64,000 nt of DNA from Goodfellowiella coeruleoviolacea (lineage in GTDB: Bacteria; Actinomycetota; Actinomycetes; Mycobacteriales; Pseudonocardiaceae). The position numbers and the translations under genes are program-made. Shown here in pieces: positions 26,111-33,674 of the stretch. Location: positions 62,001 through 126,000 of the forward strand of contig NZ_JAMTCK010000004.1 of assembly GCF_024171785.1 (NCBI RefSeq). Direction: 5' to 3'. Position 1 is the first letter of the stretch. Each line of letters starts with the position of its first letter. The notes under the pieces were generated by a model. The model had not been told where the DNA came from, did no database searches, and saw only the letters and a program-made list of their open reading frames with translations.

Positions 26111-26167
26111 TCAAGAGGCGTTCGAGCCGCTGATGGCCATGTCCATGTTGACGTCGCCTGCCGTCAT
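26111..26167 (-). pseudogene. PPE-like start remnant (18 codons)
   Basis: The ATG at 26167 overlaps the TGA of the neighbouring DUF3558 gene, as for the intact PPE-like gene, and encodes MTAGDVNMDMAISGSNAS before a stop. The first ten residues match the MAGDVEMDMA start of the intact protein at 24618. The rest of the gene has been replaced by the duplicated tail at 25771-26060. Confidence 0.65.
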
Positions 26168-26796
26168 CTATCACCCTTCAAGTTGTTCACAACGATCTCC
26201 GCAGCCTTGGCGGACAGGGTGCAGGGGGTCGAGTACTGAGGATCATCTGAGCCGGCGCTTGCCTGCACTATGAAGACGGCGTCTTTGGCGACGCCCACGA
26301 TGGTGCTGCACTGTCCATGTTTTGCGTCGGTTATGTCGAAGTTGGCTGCTGGGTAGTTGGCCACCTCGGATTCTTCGAAAGCCGGATATTGTGCTTTGTT
26401 CTTGTAGTACCTGTCCAGCGTGGTCCCGGCAGGTGGAAAAGTCACCATGTATGTCGACGCCGCAACCAGATCTTCTGGTCGCCATGTGCAGCTTGCGCCA
26501 TTGTTGCGTGGGGTGCCGTCTGGTTGTAGTCCGAGTGTGGTGAGCTGCTCGGACGTAAATGCTTGGCATGCGTTGCTTGAGAAATTCGCCACGCTTAGCT
26601 CTGGGCCGCTGATTGCCGGAGCGGCCCCATTGGAGTTCGGCTTTTCGCTGCTGGGCGAGTCAGTGCTCCTGTTTGACGATGTATTCGAGGTGGAAGTATC
26701 TCCAGTGGTGGGGCTACCGGGATTTTGGTTGGAGCAACTGGCCAAGGCGACGACTGTGACTCCAGTCGCGAGCACGATCCGAATGGTGTGCCTCAC
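26164..26796 (-). CDS. DUF3558 lipoprotein, copy B
   Basis: A 210-residue lipoprotein with signal MRHTIRIVLATGVTVVALAS ending in an ASC lipobox, a Ser/Thr/Asn-rich linker and a DUF3558 domain. The cysteines align with copy A (NACQAFTSEQLTTLGL, GASCTWRPED, HGQCSTIVGV, TPCTLSAKAA). The reading frame is intact although both flanking module partners are broken, so the lipoprotein may have been kept under selection on its own. The GTG start lies five bases after GGAGG-containing remnants of the upstream small ESX gene. Confidence 0.85.
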   Translation of the reverse strand: MRHTIRIVLATGVTVVALASCSNQNPGSPTTGDTSTSNTSSNRSTDSPSSEKPNSNGAAPAISGPELSVANFSSNACQAFTSEQLTTLGLQPDGTPRNNGASCTWRPEDLVAASTYMVTFPPAGTTLDRYYKNKAQYPAFEESEVANYPAANFDITDAKHGQCSTIVGVAKDAVFIVQASAGSDDPQYSTPCTLSAKAAEIVVNNLKGDR

Positions 26797-27052
26797 GAGT
26801 ATGGTCCTCCAGACCTGAAAGCCTGCTGGTTTGCTTCTTCGATGTGCGATACTTGTCCATCACTTCCCTGAATTCCTTGACTGTTTCTCAAGGGTCTTCT
26901 GGGTTTTCAGCTTGACTCAGTCGTATTCTGCCTTCTTCTTATTCGGTGGAGAGGCGCATAGCTAGCGTGACTTATCGCTTTAAGGACTCTTGCTGGGGAA
27001 CCAGCTTCTCACAGTTGGGCCGAATTGGCCTAGAATTCCTTCGGTCTTACAT
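26797..27052 (-). pseudogene. Remnant of small ESX-type gene, copy B
   Basis: An AGAGGAACAGGACCATG leader ending at 27052 matches the ribosome site and start of intact copy A, but TAA follows at once. Downstream bases align loosely with the central and 3' parts of copy A (the PSPGKDPYSG region near 26970-27000 and the EEANQQAFS end near 26815-26850), with many stops and shifts. The N-terminal Gly/Ala region is missing. The gene is dead. Confidence 0.7.
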
Positions 27053-27090
27053 GGTCCTGTTCCTCTCGGTGTCGACCAGCCTCCCGTTGC

Positions 27091-27328
27091 TTACCTACAG
27101 GGATTCCGATCAGGGGTGTAGTCGTCGAAACTCGTTGCTGGTACCACGAGGGTGTTGCGCTGCAGATGTGCTTTGCCGTGCAGTACAGCGTTATCCGGTA
27201 CGAACTCCAGGCCGATCTTCGTTGCCTCGGAGAGCGCTGCCTGTAGTGCGATTCGAAGATTCGTTCAACGCCAGTCCTATCTGCGTGAGCCCGAGACTGG
27301 TCGGATCCATCTCAATTCCCTCAGTCAT
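27091..27328 (-). pseudogene. Frameshifted ESX-type/PPE-position gene, module C
   Basis: The ATG at 27328 overlaps the TGA of DUF3558 copy C (ATGA) and starts MTEGIEMDPTSLGLTQIGLA. Continuing in this frame gives a stop after 45 residues. Dropping one base near codon 25 gives a long in-frame continuation (LQAALSEATKIGLEFVPDNA and onward to NPCR) that ends at 27091. The 238-base length, one more than a multiple of three, agrees with a single-base insertion. It occupies the position of the PPE-like gene in module A. A sequencing error could also produce this. Confidence 0.6.
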
Positions 27329-27957
27329 CATCTAGCACCCTTCAAGTTGTTGATGACGAGTTCGGCGATTCGGCTTGAGACAGTGCAGGGGCTTGTGTAG
27401 TCGGTCGAGCTTCTGTCATTAACGCGAACCTGGATGGCGAATGCCGTGCCCTTGGCGATGCCAACGGCGGTCGTGCAAGCCCCGTGTTTCGCGTCAGTCA
27501 GATCCGAGTCCACCGATGGGTAATTCTGCACCTTGTTTGGCTCGAAGACGGGGAAGTTCCCCTTGTTCTCGTACAAGCCGTCAAGGCCGTTCTTCAAAAT
27601 CACCCCGTTGAAGTTCGTTCCCTTGGCCTGGCTGTCAGCGAGCCACTGGCACTGCGGGCCAGAAGCGCCCTGGCTGGCAGTGCCTGGCTTGGAGACGCTC
27701 AGGGATGACAGTTGCTCGGCATTGAGGAGATCGCACGGCGAATCAGCAGCCTGACCGAGGCTCAACTCAGGTTCGGTGATGGCCGGGGCCACGCCGTTCT
27801 GAGGTGCTCCAGAAGATTTTTTTGCGCTTGTAGAGGTGCCAGTCGCGGCAGTCCGCTCATTACTGGTTGTGGGGTTGCCAGGAGTTTCGCTCGAACAGCC
27901 GGGGGCGAGGGCGATGATCGCGCTCGCTGCGACGATGGCCAGAGTCGTACGCTTCAC
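27328..27957 (-). CDS. DUF3558 lipoprotein, copy C
   Basis: A 209-residue lipoprotein. The signal MKRTTLAIVAASAIIALAPG leads to a Cys in the lipobox position (APGC), followed by a Thr/Ser linker and a DUF3558 domain with the same cysteine pattern as copies A and B (DSPCDLLNAEQLSSLSV, GPQCQWLAD, HGACTTAVG, SPCTVSSRIA). It is closer to copy A in the C-terminal half (RSSTDYTSPCTVSSRIAELV). The GTG start overlaps the stop of the broken small ESX gene upstream, and its stop overlaps the frameshifted gene downstream. Confidence 0.87.
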   Translation of the reverse strand: MKRTTLAIVAASAIIALAPGCSSETPGNPTTSNERTAATGTSTSAKKSSGAPQNGVAPAITEPELSLGQAADSPCDLLNAEQLSSLSVSKPGTASQGASGPQCQWLADSQAKGTNFNGVILKNGLDGLYENKGNFPVFEPNKVQNYPSVDSDLTDAKHGACTTAVGIAKGTAFAIQVRVNDRSSTDYTSPCTVSSRIAELVINNLKGAR

Positions 27958-28425
27958 TGATTCGCCCCTCCGGAGCTGAACGCTTGCTGGTTTGATTCTT
28001 CCACGCGACGGTAGTTGTCCAGTGCTGCCTGGAGGTTGTCGATCGTGTTTTGCGGCGCTTCCTGTGCCTTCTGATTCGACCAGACGTAGTCGCCTTCACT
28101 TTCGCTGGAGCCGCTCGCATAGCAATGGTCGTTACCCGCTGTAGGGCTCCTCGCCTGGCGAACCGACCTCGCGAAGCTGCCAAGACTGGTCGTACAGAGC
28201 CTGGAGTTGGTTACGTGCTTAGGCAAGCCCTTCCAGCAGTTTCTGGGCCTTCTCGGGGGCGACGCTGAAGTTGGTGCTTGTCACCCCGGGCAGGCCGCCG
28301 CCGGCGGCTCCCATGACGGGCGTCTCCGCGACGAAGTTGACGCGCTGTGCGGCGGCGCCCACCGCTGCTCCGGCTGCTGCTCCGACAGCCGCACCGATCG
28401 CACCGCCGACGTTGCTGGTCGCCAT
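27954..28425 (-). pseudogene. Small ESX-type gene, copy C, broken by stop and frameshift
   Basis: The N-terminal 68 codons are almost identical to intact copy A (MATSNVGGAIGAAVGAAAGA through SVAPEKAQKLLEGLA). A TAA stop then occurs at 28219-28221, where copy A has a Leu codon. Reading through gives ARNQLQALYDQS and GSPGEEPYSG, homologous to copy A, then a second TAA and a frame change near 28136. The last part is in another frame, with VWSNQKAQEA and EESNQQAFSSGGANQ. At least two lesions are therefore present. Whether a truncated 68-aa product is made is unknown. Confidence 0.75.
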
Positions 28426-28599
28426 GGTCCTGCCCCCTCAGCGCCTACCGCTCACCGTCGCGGGGATGATGTCACAGGGTTGGTTTCCGAAAGCTCGGGT
28501 TCGGCATCTTCACGGGGTGGGAGCGGTGGTGATCCGGAGAGCGGGTCGACCACTCCCCGGATCACCGGGATGAGCCGGACATTTGCCTGGTGGCTGACG

Positions 28600-30018
28600 T
28601 CAGTTGGGCAGGGTGGTGGCCAGTTTCTTGGCTGCCGGGGTCAGTGCGGTGGCGATCTTGGTCAGGTCGTCGCCGACCCACTTGGCGGGTCCCATGGACA
28701 CGGCGACGCGGCCGACCCGGAAGTGGTACTCGGGGGAGCCGATCACGCTCACGCAGGCCGCGCCGTCGCCGACCTTCTCGCTCGCCGGAACCGGCTTGCC
28801 GGTGAGGGCGATTGTGGGGGAGCTGGGGTCGCAGTAGTTGTAGTCGGCGTGCGTGGCCGCTGTCTCGTCCCGGTAGACCTCGAAGCGCACCTTCAGGTAG
28901 CTGTCCGAGTCCCGGTTGTTGACCACGTCCGGGGCTGAACGAGAGCACTCCTGGCTGATCTGGAACGAGTTCGTGCCATCGAACTCGGCGACCCAGGTCT
29001 CGTCGTGCGATGAGGTTTCGCGGACCCAACCGGAATCCGGGGCGCCGGTGGCCTGGGTGAACACGTCAGCGGTGAACCACTCGCAGGCTGATGGCACGCC
29101 GGAGTACGAGCCGCCGTTGGTGAACCTGGCCTGCTGGGTGGGGCCCTTGGCCAGGTTGGCGGCCACCTCGTCAACGATCTTGTTGAAGACCGTCTTGATG
29201 TCGACACCGCCGTACTCGGTGTTCACGTCGTGAGCGGCGAGGCGGACGAACACGTTCTCGTTTCCGGTGCGTGCTTCGAGCCTGTTGCCGTCACCCCTGA
29301 GGTACACGGTCAGGCCGGCCGCGGAACGGGTGGTGTCGCCGTCGCGGCTGGCGAGGTCGAAGGTGAAAACGCGGTTGAACGGCGTCTGCTTGATGTCGAG
29401 ACTGAAAAGACCGGTCCTGCCCGCGTCGGTGCCGTCGGCCGACGTCCCGGAACCGGGTACCAGGTACGAGCACGTGGTGATGTCGTGGGCCGAGTCCCTG
29501 ACCGTTGCTCGGTCGCCCGACACGGATTTCTCGATGTACTGGTGGTTCAGCAGCCCGTGGGGGTAGGGCTTGATCCCGTTGGCCTCCAGCACGGACAGGG
29601 GCAGTACGGCACAGGCGTCGAACACCCCGGTGGTCCCGTAGTCGATGGTCTGGGACGTGATCTTCTGGCTGAGGATGTGCTGCTCGGCCTCCTGCGCTGG
29701 ATCGGCGGAACCGGTGGTCGCGGCTTTGGCCGTGCCCAGGGTTGGGGTGGAGTCGGCTTCGCGGGCGTCGGTGCTGAGGGTGTTGACGAAGACGACGACC
29801 GCCGCCACGACCGCGGCGATCAGGATCAGCACGATCACCAGGGCGATGATTCCGCCGTTGCGGCGTCGTGGCGGTGGGCCGCTGGGCGGCCAGGGTCCGG
29901 GTGCGTTCGGGCCGGGTGGGTGTTGTTGCCGGGGGGCCCGGGGTGCGCCGGGCGGCTGCTGGGGTGGCGGGCCCTGCCAGGGGCCTGGCCGATCAGGACC
30001 CCCGATTGGGTAACTCAT
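28600..30018 (-). CDS. 472-aa membrane-anchored protein, ESX-locus associated
   Basis: The cytosolic N-terminus (1-52) is Pro/Gly-rich (GPPPQQPPGAPRAPRQQHPP), followed by a basic RRRNGG and one transmembrane helix IIALVIVLILIAAVVAAVVV. The remaining 390 residues are extracytosolic. Two stretches resemble DUF3558-like units with paired cysteines: FDACAVLPLSVLEANGI with TTCSYLVPG, and PSACEWFTADVFTQATGAP with a later QECSRSAP. That resemblance is my reading, not a search result. It is the first gene of the leftward ESX accessory group. A truncated duplicate of its 3' end lies at 25771-26060. The function is unknown. Confidence 0.75.
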   Translation of the reverse strand: MSYPIGGPDRPGPWQGPPPQQPPGAPRAPRQQHPPGPNAPGPWPPSGPPPRRRNGGIIALVIVLILIAAVVAAVVVFVNTLSTDAREADSTPTLGTAKAATTGSADPAQEAEQHILSQKITSQTIDYGTTGVFDACAVLPLSVLEANGIKPYPHGLLNHQYIEKSVSGDRATVRDSAHDITTCSYLVPGSGTSADGTDAGRTGLFSLDIKQTPFNRVFTFDLASRDGDTTRSAAGLTVYLRGDGNRLEARTGNENVFVRLAAHDVNTEYGGVDIKTVFNKIVDEVAANLAKGPTQQARFTNGGSYSGVPSACEWFTADVFTQATGAPDSGWVRETSSHDETWVAEFDGTNSFQISQECSRSAPDVVNNRDSDSYLKVRFEVYRDETAATHADYNYCDPSSPTIALTGKPVPASEKVGDGAACVSVIGSPEYHFRVGRVAVSMGPAKWVGDDLTKIATALTPAAKKLATTLPN

Positions 30019-30141
30019 GTGGTTGGTCCCCCCTGACCGGCTGAGTGCCGGGTCAGCTGGTTGATGTTGTTCCGCCGGACGTTCTAGCGGGGTGTGGGCC
30101 GCCGGGTGGTCATGGTGATCAATGTGTGATCATCTGGTAGC

Positions 30142-30342
30142 TCACCGCAACTGGCCGGTGGCGCATTCCAGGTTCTCCAGCAGCATGGCCGCCTCGGTCG
30201 CGGTGAGCCGGAGCTGTGCGCCCGCTGCCGTGGTCAGCACGAGGTGCCGCCCCGCCACGGCGATCGTGAGCACGGCGCGCCGCCCGGCCTGGTCGGTGTA
30301 GTACGCCCACCAGGTCCCGGGCAGCGGCGGGATGTCGGTCAA
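30142..30342 (-). CDS. Small protein of unknown function, 66 aa
   Basis: A short gene starting with TTG at 30342, which overlaps the TGA of the upstream 148-aa gene (TTGA) and has GGAGG seven bases before it. The product begins MTDIPPLPGTWWAYYTDQAG and ends with ATEAAMLLENLECATGQLR. It has no signal or membrane span. I do not recognise it. It is translationally coupled to the 148-aa gene, and both lie divergent from an HTH/DUF5753 regulator. Confidence 0.65.
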   Translation of the reverse strand: MTDIPPLPGTWWAYYTDQAGRRAVLTIAVAGRHLVLTTAAGAQLRLTATEAAMLLENLECATGQLR

Positions 30343-30785
30343 CGCGCTACCTCCACGGTTGACTGGAGGTACGCGGCGGACAGGGCCTGGCGCAGCGCGT
30401 ACAGCTCCGGGGCGGGAAAGATCAGTTGGATGCCGTGCTCGGCGGACGTGCACAGGTCCAGCCGCATGACTGGGGCACATCGCGCGTGCGCCGGGAGGTC
30501 CAGCAGGTCGCGGTGCGGCCGCACCACCAGGTCGTGGTGCCCGGTCCGCTCGTGCTGGACGTTGACGTGGGCGACGGACTCGGCGTCGAGCGCGCGCAGC
30601 AGTCGGGCGGTCTCGTGTCGGTTGAGGGCCACGCTGAACCGGGCCAGCAGGGCGAGGTGCAGCAGGACAGATCGCCCGTCCGCACTCAGTTCGAGCTGGC
30701 TGTGGCAGGTGTACTGCCCGGGCAGGTAGGACACCACCCGCCGGCAGAACCGCGTGGTGTCCCGGGTGAAGGTCGGTGACGCCAT
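30339..30785 (-). CDS. Unknown 148-aa protein divergent from HTH/DUF5753 regulator
   Basis: The ATG at 30785 is preceded by GGGAG; the longer frame would include the palindromes. The product starts MASPTFTRDTTRFCRRVVSY and is a soluble alpha/beta-looking chain with four cysteines (RFCRR, QYTCHS, HARCAPV, DLCTSA) and many His and Arg. The middle FSVALNRHETARLLRALDAE is helical. No known motif stands out. It forms a coupled pair with the 66-aa gene and shares a short intergenic region with the regulator, so it is a plausible regulatory target. Confidence 0.65.
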   Translation of the reverse strand: MASPTFTRDTTRFCRRVVSYLPGQYTCHSQLELSADGRSVLLHLALLARFSVALNRHETARLLRALDAESVAHVNVQHERTGHHDLVVRPHRDLLDLPAHARCAPVMRLDLCTSAEHGIQLIFPAPELYALRQALSAAYLQSTVEVAR

Positions 30786-30836
30786 GGGGCTCCCTTCGAA
30801 GACTGGCATCGAACTTAGGGAGCGAATCGACGGCTG

Positions 30837-30849
30837 GAATAGTCTATTC
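30837..30849. promoter_or_regulatory. Palindrome GAATAG-T-CTATTC
   Basis: Perfect 6-bp arms around a single base in the 120-base region between the 148-aa gene and the HTH/DUF5753 regulator. The A/T-rich sequence stands out. It directly abuts a second palindrome, so the two may form a double operator or overlap a promoter. Confidence 0.5.
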
Positions 30850-30862
30850 ACTCGTTCGAGTG
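30849..30862. promoter_or_regulatory. Palindrome CACTCG-TT-CGAGTG
   Basis: Perfect 6-bp arms around TT, sharing one base with the preceding palindrome. It lies 42 bases before the regulator start. This is a strong candidate binding site for the adjacent Xre-type HTH protein. Confidence 0.5.
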
Positions 30863-30904
30863 GGCTTTCCTTAAATACTCTCCTTGGGTTGGCAGACTGC
30901 TCGT

Positions 30905-31762
30905 ATGCCCGATGTCCCCACCTCCTTCACCAGACGTATGCAGGTCGGCACCGAACTGCGCAGGTTCCGACTCGCCGCCCGCAAGACCGCACAGCACGCT
31001 GCGGATCACCTGGGGTGTGGACAACCGAAGATCAGCAAGATCGAGCGTGGTGCGCTCGGCATCAGAACGGATGAACTGCGTGCGCTGCTTGCCTTCTACG
31101 GCGTCGCGCCGGAGCACGCCGACTCCCTGGTGGCGATCAACGAGCAACCGAGGGACCGTGAGTGGTGGGCTCCCTACCGGGACGGCATTCCCAACTGGTT
31201 CCGGCGCTACATGACGCTCGAAGCGGCTGCCAGCCAGATCAGAAGCTACGAGATCGAGATCGTGCCCGGCTTGTTGCAGACCGAGGACTATGCCCGGGCC
31301 ACCTTGCAAGCGTGGGAACCTGAGATGGGCAACCATGTGGTCAAGGCGCCGCTCGAAGCTCGGATGGCACGTCAGCGGGTGTTGGTGCGAGAAGACCCGT
31401 TGGATCTCGTGATCGTGTTGACCGAGGCCGCGCTTCGCAAGATCGTGTGGGACGCCAAGACGATGCGCGGTCAGTTGGTCAAACTTCTTGAGGCCTCCGA
31501 GCTACCAAACGTTGATCTGCGGGTCCTGCCATTCAACGCGCCACAACATCCGGTGCAGGGGCTGCCGTTCTCGATACTCCACTTTCCCGAGCACGACGAA
31601 CTGATCGTCTACGTGGAAGACGTCGAAGGCGCGTCCTATGTGGACAAGCCAGCGGAACTGGTGGGCCGCTACAACCTGGTCTTCACGCGGCTGCGGAAGG
31701 CGGCGCTCGATGAGAACGAGTCACGCGACCTCATCGCTACCATAGCTAAGGAGTTCACGTAA
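30905..31762 (+). CDS. Xre-type HTH regulator with DUF5753 domain
   Basis: A 285-residue regulator. The HTH (about 12-65) reads ELRRFRLAARKTAQHAADHL with GQPKISKIERGALGI, and a DUF5753 ligand-binding-like domain follows (YEIEIVPGLLQTEDYARATL, MARQRVLV, LRVLPFNAPQHPVQGLPFSI). Its pairing with a DUF397 gene immediately downstream is the standard actinobacterial arrangement, seen in Streptomyces developmental loci (BldB/WhiJ-like partners). The ATG at 30905 lacks a strong ribosome site. It probably binds the two abutting palindromes just upstream and controls itself and the divergent unknown genes. Confidence 0.9.
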   Translation: MPDVPTSFTRRMQVGTELRRFRLAARKTAQHAADHLGCGQPKISKIERGALGIRTDELRALLAFYGVAPEHADSLVAINEQPRDREWWAPYRDGIPNWFRRYMTLEAAASQIRSYEIEIVPGLLQTEDYARATLQAWEPEMGNHVVKAPLEARMARQRVLVREDPLDLVIVLTEAALRKIVWDAKTMRGQLVKLLEASELPNVDLRVLPFNAPQHPVQGLPFSILHFPEHDELIVYVEDVEGASYVDKPAELVGRYNLVFTRLRKAALDENESRDLIATIAKEFT

Positions 31763-31775
31763 CTGAGGGAGCGCT

Positions 31776-32003
31776 GTGACCACGGACCTCGACGGGACAC
31801 GCTGGCGTAGGAGCAGCTACAGCGGCTCACAGGCCGGCAACTGCGTTGAGGTTGTGGTGGTGGGTGGCCGGGTGGGGGTGCGGGACTCCAAGCGGCCGGG
31901 GGTGGCGCTGTGGTTCGGCACGGGCGAGTGGCAGGGGTTTCTGGGTAGCTTCACCCGCCCGGGGGCCGGTTCGCTGCCGTCGGCGGGGGCGGGGGCTGCC
32001 TAG
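31776..32003 (+). CDS. DUF397 protein
   Basis: A 75-residue protein with the DUF397 signature: RWRRSSYSGSQAGNCVEVVV then VRDSKRPGVALWFGTGEWQG. The GTG start lies 14 bases after the HTH/DUF5753 stop, with GAGGGA upstream. DUF397 proteins are usually encoded beside Xre/DUF5753 regulators and are thought to modulate them. The C-terminal tail (PGAGSLPSAGAGAA) is low in complexity and longer than the domain needs. Confidence 0.92.
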   Translation: MTTDLDGTRWRRSSYSGSQAGNCVEVVVVGGRVGVRDSKRPGVALWFGTGEWQGFLGSFTRPGAGSLPSAGAGAA

Positions 32004-32012
32004 GGTCGTCAC

Positions 32013-32936
32013 ATGCTTGACGCTGCCGAGGATTTCATCTGGCGCAACGGCCGGGCGCTGGAGCAGCGCCGGTTCGAGTTCCACTTCCGGGCTGGGCAGG
32101 CCACGCCGTTGCGGGCCGCGGTGATCGCCCACCAGAACCTCGACGGCGGGTTCGGGCACGCGTTGGAGCCGGACGGGCGCGGGCCCACCAGTCAGCCGCT
32201 GCACGCGCTGGTCGCGTTGCGGGTGCTGGACGAGATCGGCATGGGTGACTCGGCCACCGTGCTGGACCTGTGCGACTTCCTGGCCACGGTCACCGGCCGG
32301 GACGGGGGCCTGCCGCACGTGCTGCCCACCATGCGCGGGTATCCGCACGCGCAGTGGTGGCGGGTGGTCGAGTGTCCCAGCGGGCACATCCTGCCGACCG
32401 GACCGATCGCCGGGCTGCTGCACAAGAACCTGGTCGAGCACCCGTGGCTGGGGCCGGCGACCGACTTCTGCTGGGCCTGGATCGGGCAGCTCACCACGGC
32501 GCACCCCTACGAGATCAGCGCCTGCGTGGGGTTCCTGGACCACGTGCCGGACCGGCAGCGGGCCGTGGCCGAGGCGCAGCGGCTGGGGTTGATCGTGCGC
32601 GAGCAGCGGCTGGTGGACCTGGCTGACGGTTCGGCGTCGAGTCTGCCGCCGGGTTACGCGGGCGGGCAGCTGCACAAGCCGCACGACTACGCGCCCCAGC
32701 CGACCAGCCTGGCCCGGCACTGGTTCACCGACGCGGAGATCGAGCAGGGCCTGACCAGCCTGGTCGCCGGGCAGCAGGCCGACGGCGGCTGGATGCTGCC
32801 CTGGCCGGTGTGGACGCCGGTCGCCCAGTTCGAGTGGCGGCCGATCGTGACGATCGAGGCACTGCTGACCCTGCGCGCGTACGGGCGGCTCAACCCCCGG
32901 ACCGGGTTCCCGACCCCACCAGGGCACCGAGACTGA
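32013..32936 (+). CDS. Terpene-cyclase-repeat-like hypothetical protein
   Basis: A 307-residue soluble protein. It contains two QxxDGG(F/W)-type motifs (AHQNLDGGFGHALEPDG near 40 and GQQADGGWMLPWPVWTPV near 250), which recall the repeats of the prenyltransferase/squalene oxidase alpha/alpha barrel. The catalytic Asp-rich motif of cyclases is not seen, so an enzyme activity cannot be claimed. Conserved-looking aromatic patches include GYPHAQWWRVVECP and FEWRPIVTIEALLTLRAYG. The ATG at 32013 lies 10 bases after the DUF397 stop, suggesting read-through. The 3' end overlaps the convergent AraC gene by 47 bases. Confidence 0.7.
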   Translation: MLDAAEDFIWRNGRALEQRRFEFHFRAGQATPLRAAVIAHQNLDGGFGHALEPDGRGPTSQPLHALVALRVLDEIGMGDSATVLDLCDFLATVTGRDGGLPHVLPTMRGYPHAQWWRVVECPSGHILPTGPIAGLLHKNLVEHPWLGPATDFCWAWIGQLTTAHPYEISACVGFLDHVPDRQRAVAEAQRLGLIVREQRLVDLADGSASSLPPGYAGGQLHKPHDYAPQPTSLARHWFTDAEIEQGLTSLVAGQQADGGWMLPWPVWTPVAQFEWRPIVTIEALLTLRAYGRLNPRTGFPTPPGHRD

Positions 32937-33627
32937 TCCCGGACAGCGCCTTCACCTCGCGGGACAGGTGCGCCTGGTCGGCGTAGCCGGCGGTGGCCGC
33001 GACGTCGGCGAACGGCACGCCCGCCCGGGCCAGGTCGAGCGCGCCGTGGAAGCGCAGCACCCGGTGCAGTGTCTTGGGGCCGTAGCCGAACGCGGCCAGG
33101 CAGCGCCGGTGCAGCTGCCGCTCGCTCAGCCCGAGCTGGTCGGCCACGGCCCTGGCCGGCTCGCCGCGGCGCACGCCGGCCACGATCGCCGGTGCCGCCG
33201 GGTCGGGTGGCCGCTGGCGCAGTCGGGCCGCGACCGCGCGCACCAGCACGGCGTCCACCTCGGCCGGGCCGGCGGCCAGGGCCAACTGCTCGGTCAGCTG
33301 GTCCACCTGGTCGCGGGGCCACAGGTCGTTGAGGGGAATCCGCAGGTCGCGCAGAGTGTGGCCGGGGTTGGCCAGCACGGCGGGGCCGACACCGGGGCCG
33401 AAGCGGATGCCCACCATCCGGCCTGGCCGGGCGGTTGCCAGCTGGTGGCCGGTGTCCGGACCGGCGACCAGGAGCTGCCCGGTGGCGGGCACCCAGATCA
33501 GGTCGGTGCACCCGTCCGGCACCACCCGGAACGGGGCGGTGTCGTCCTCGGTGGCCGACCGGCTCCACAGGCAGACCACCGAGGAGGACAGCGCGCTCGG
33601 CACCGTCCGCTCCCAGTATCGGCTCAC
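32890..33627 (-). CDS. AraC-family transcriptional regulator
   Basis: A 245-residue regulator. The N-terminal half has FRVVPDGCTDLIWVPATGQL, typical of the DUF6597 ligand-binding domain of a subgroup of AraC proteins. The C-terminal double HTH reads AVADQLGLSERQLHRRCLAA and PFADVAATAGYADQAHLSRE, then the family end VKALSGISLGALVGS. The start is placed at the GTG at 33627 (MSRYWERTVPS), which gives a normal length; the frame continues upstream inside the glycosyltransferase gene. It follows that gene closely and may be co-transcribed. The target is unknown. Confidence 0.85.
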   Translation of the reverse strand: MSRYWERTVPSALSSSVVCLWSRSATEDDTAPFRVVPDGCTDLIWVPATGQLLVAGPDTGHQLATARPGRMVGIRFGPGVGPAVLANPGHTLRDLRIPLNDLWPRDQVDQLTEQLALAAGPAEVDAVLVRAVAARLRQRPPDPAAPAIVAGVRRGEPARAVADQLGLSERQLHRRCLAAFGYGPKTLHRVLRFHGALDLARAGVPFADVAATAGYADQAHLSREVKALSGISLGALVGSGTRSGG

Positions 33628-33674
33628 CCGGTCAGTGTGCGCCGCCCGGATCGCCAGCCAGGACACCGCCCAGG

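Noticed and set aside
24600..28430. Prophage or integrative element
   Set aside because: No integrase, transposase, phage structural genes, tRNA or attachment-site repeats were found at either border despite the lower GC.
22311..30018. Complete ESX/type VII secretion locus
   Set aside because: EspG-like and substrate-like genes are present, but no EccA-E or mycosin genes are found, so only an accessory or orphan cluster can be claimed.
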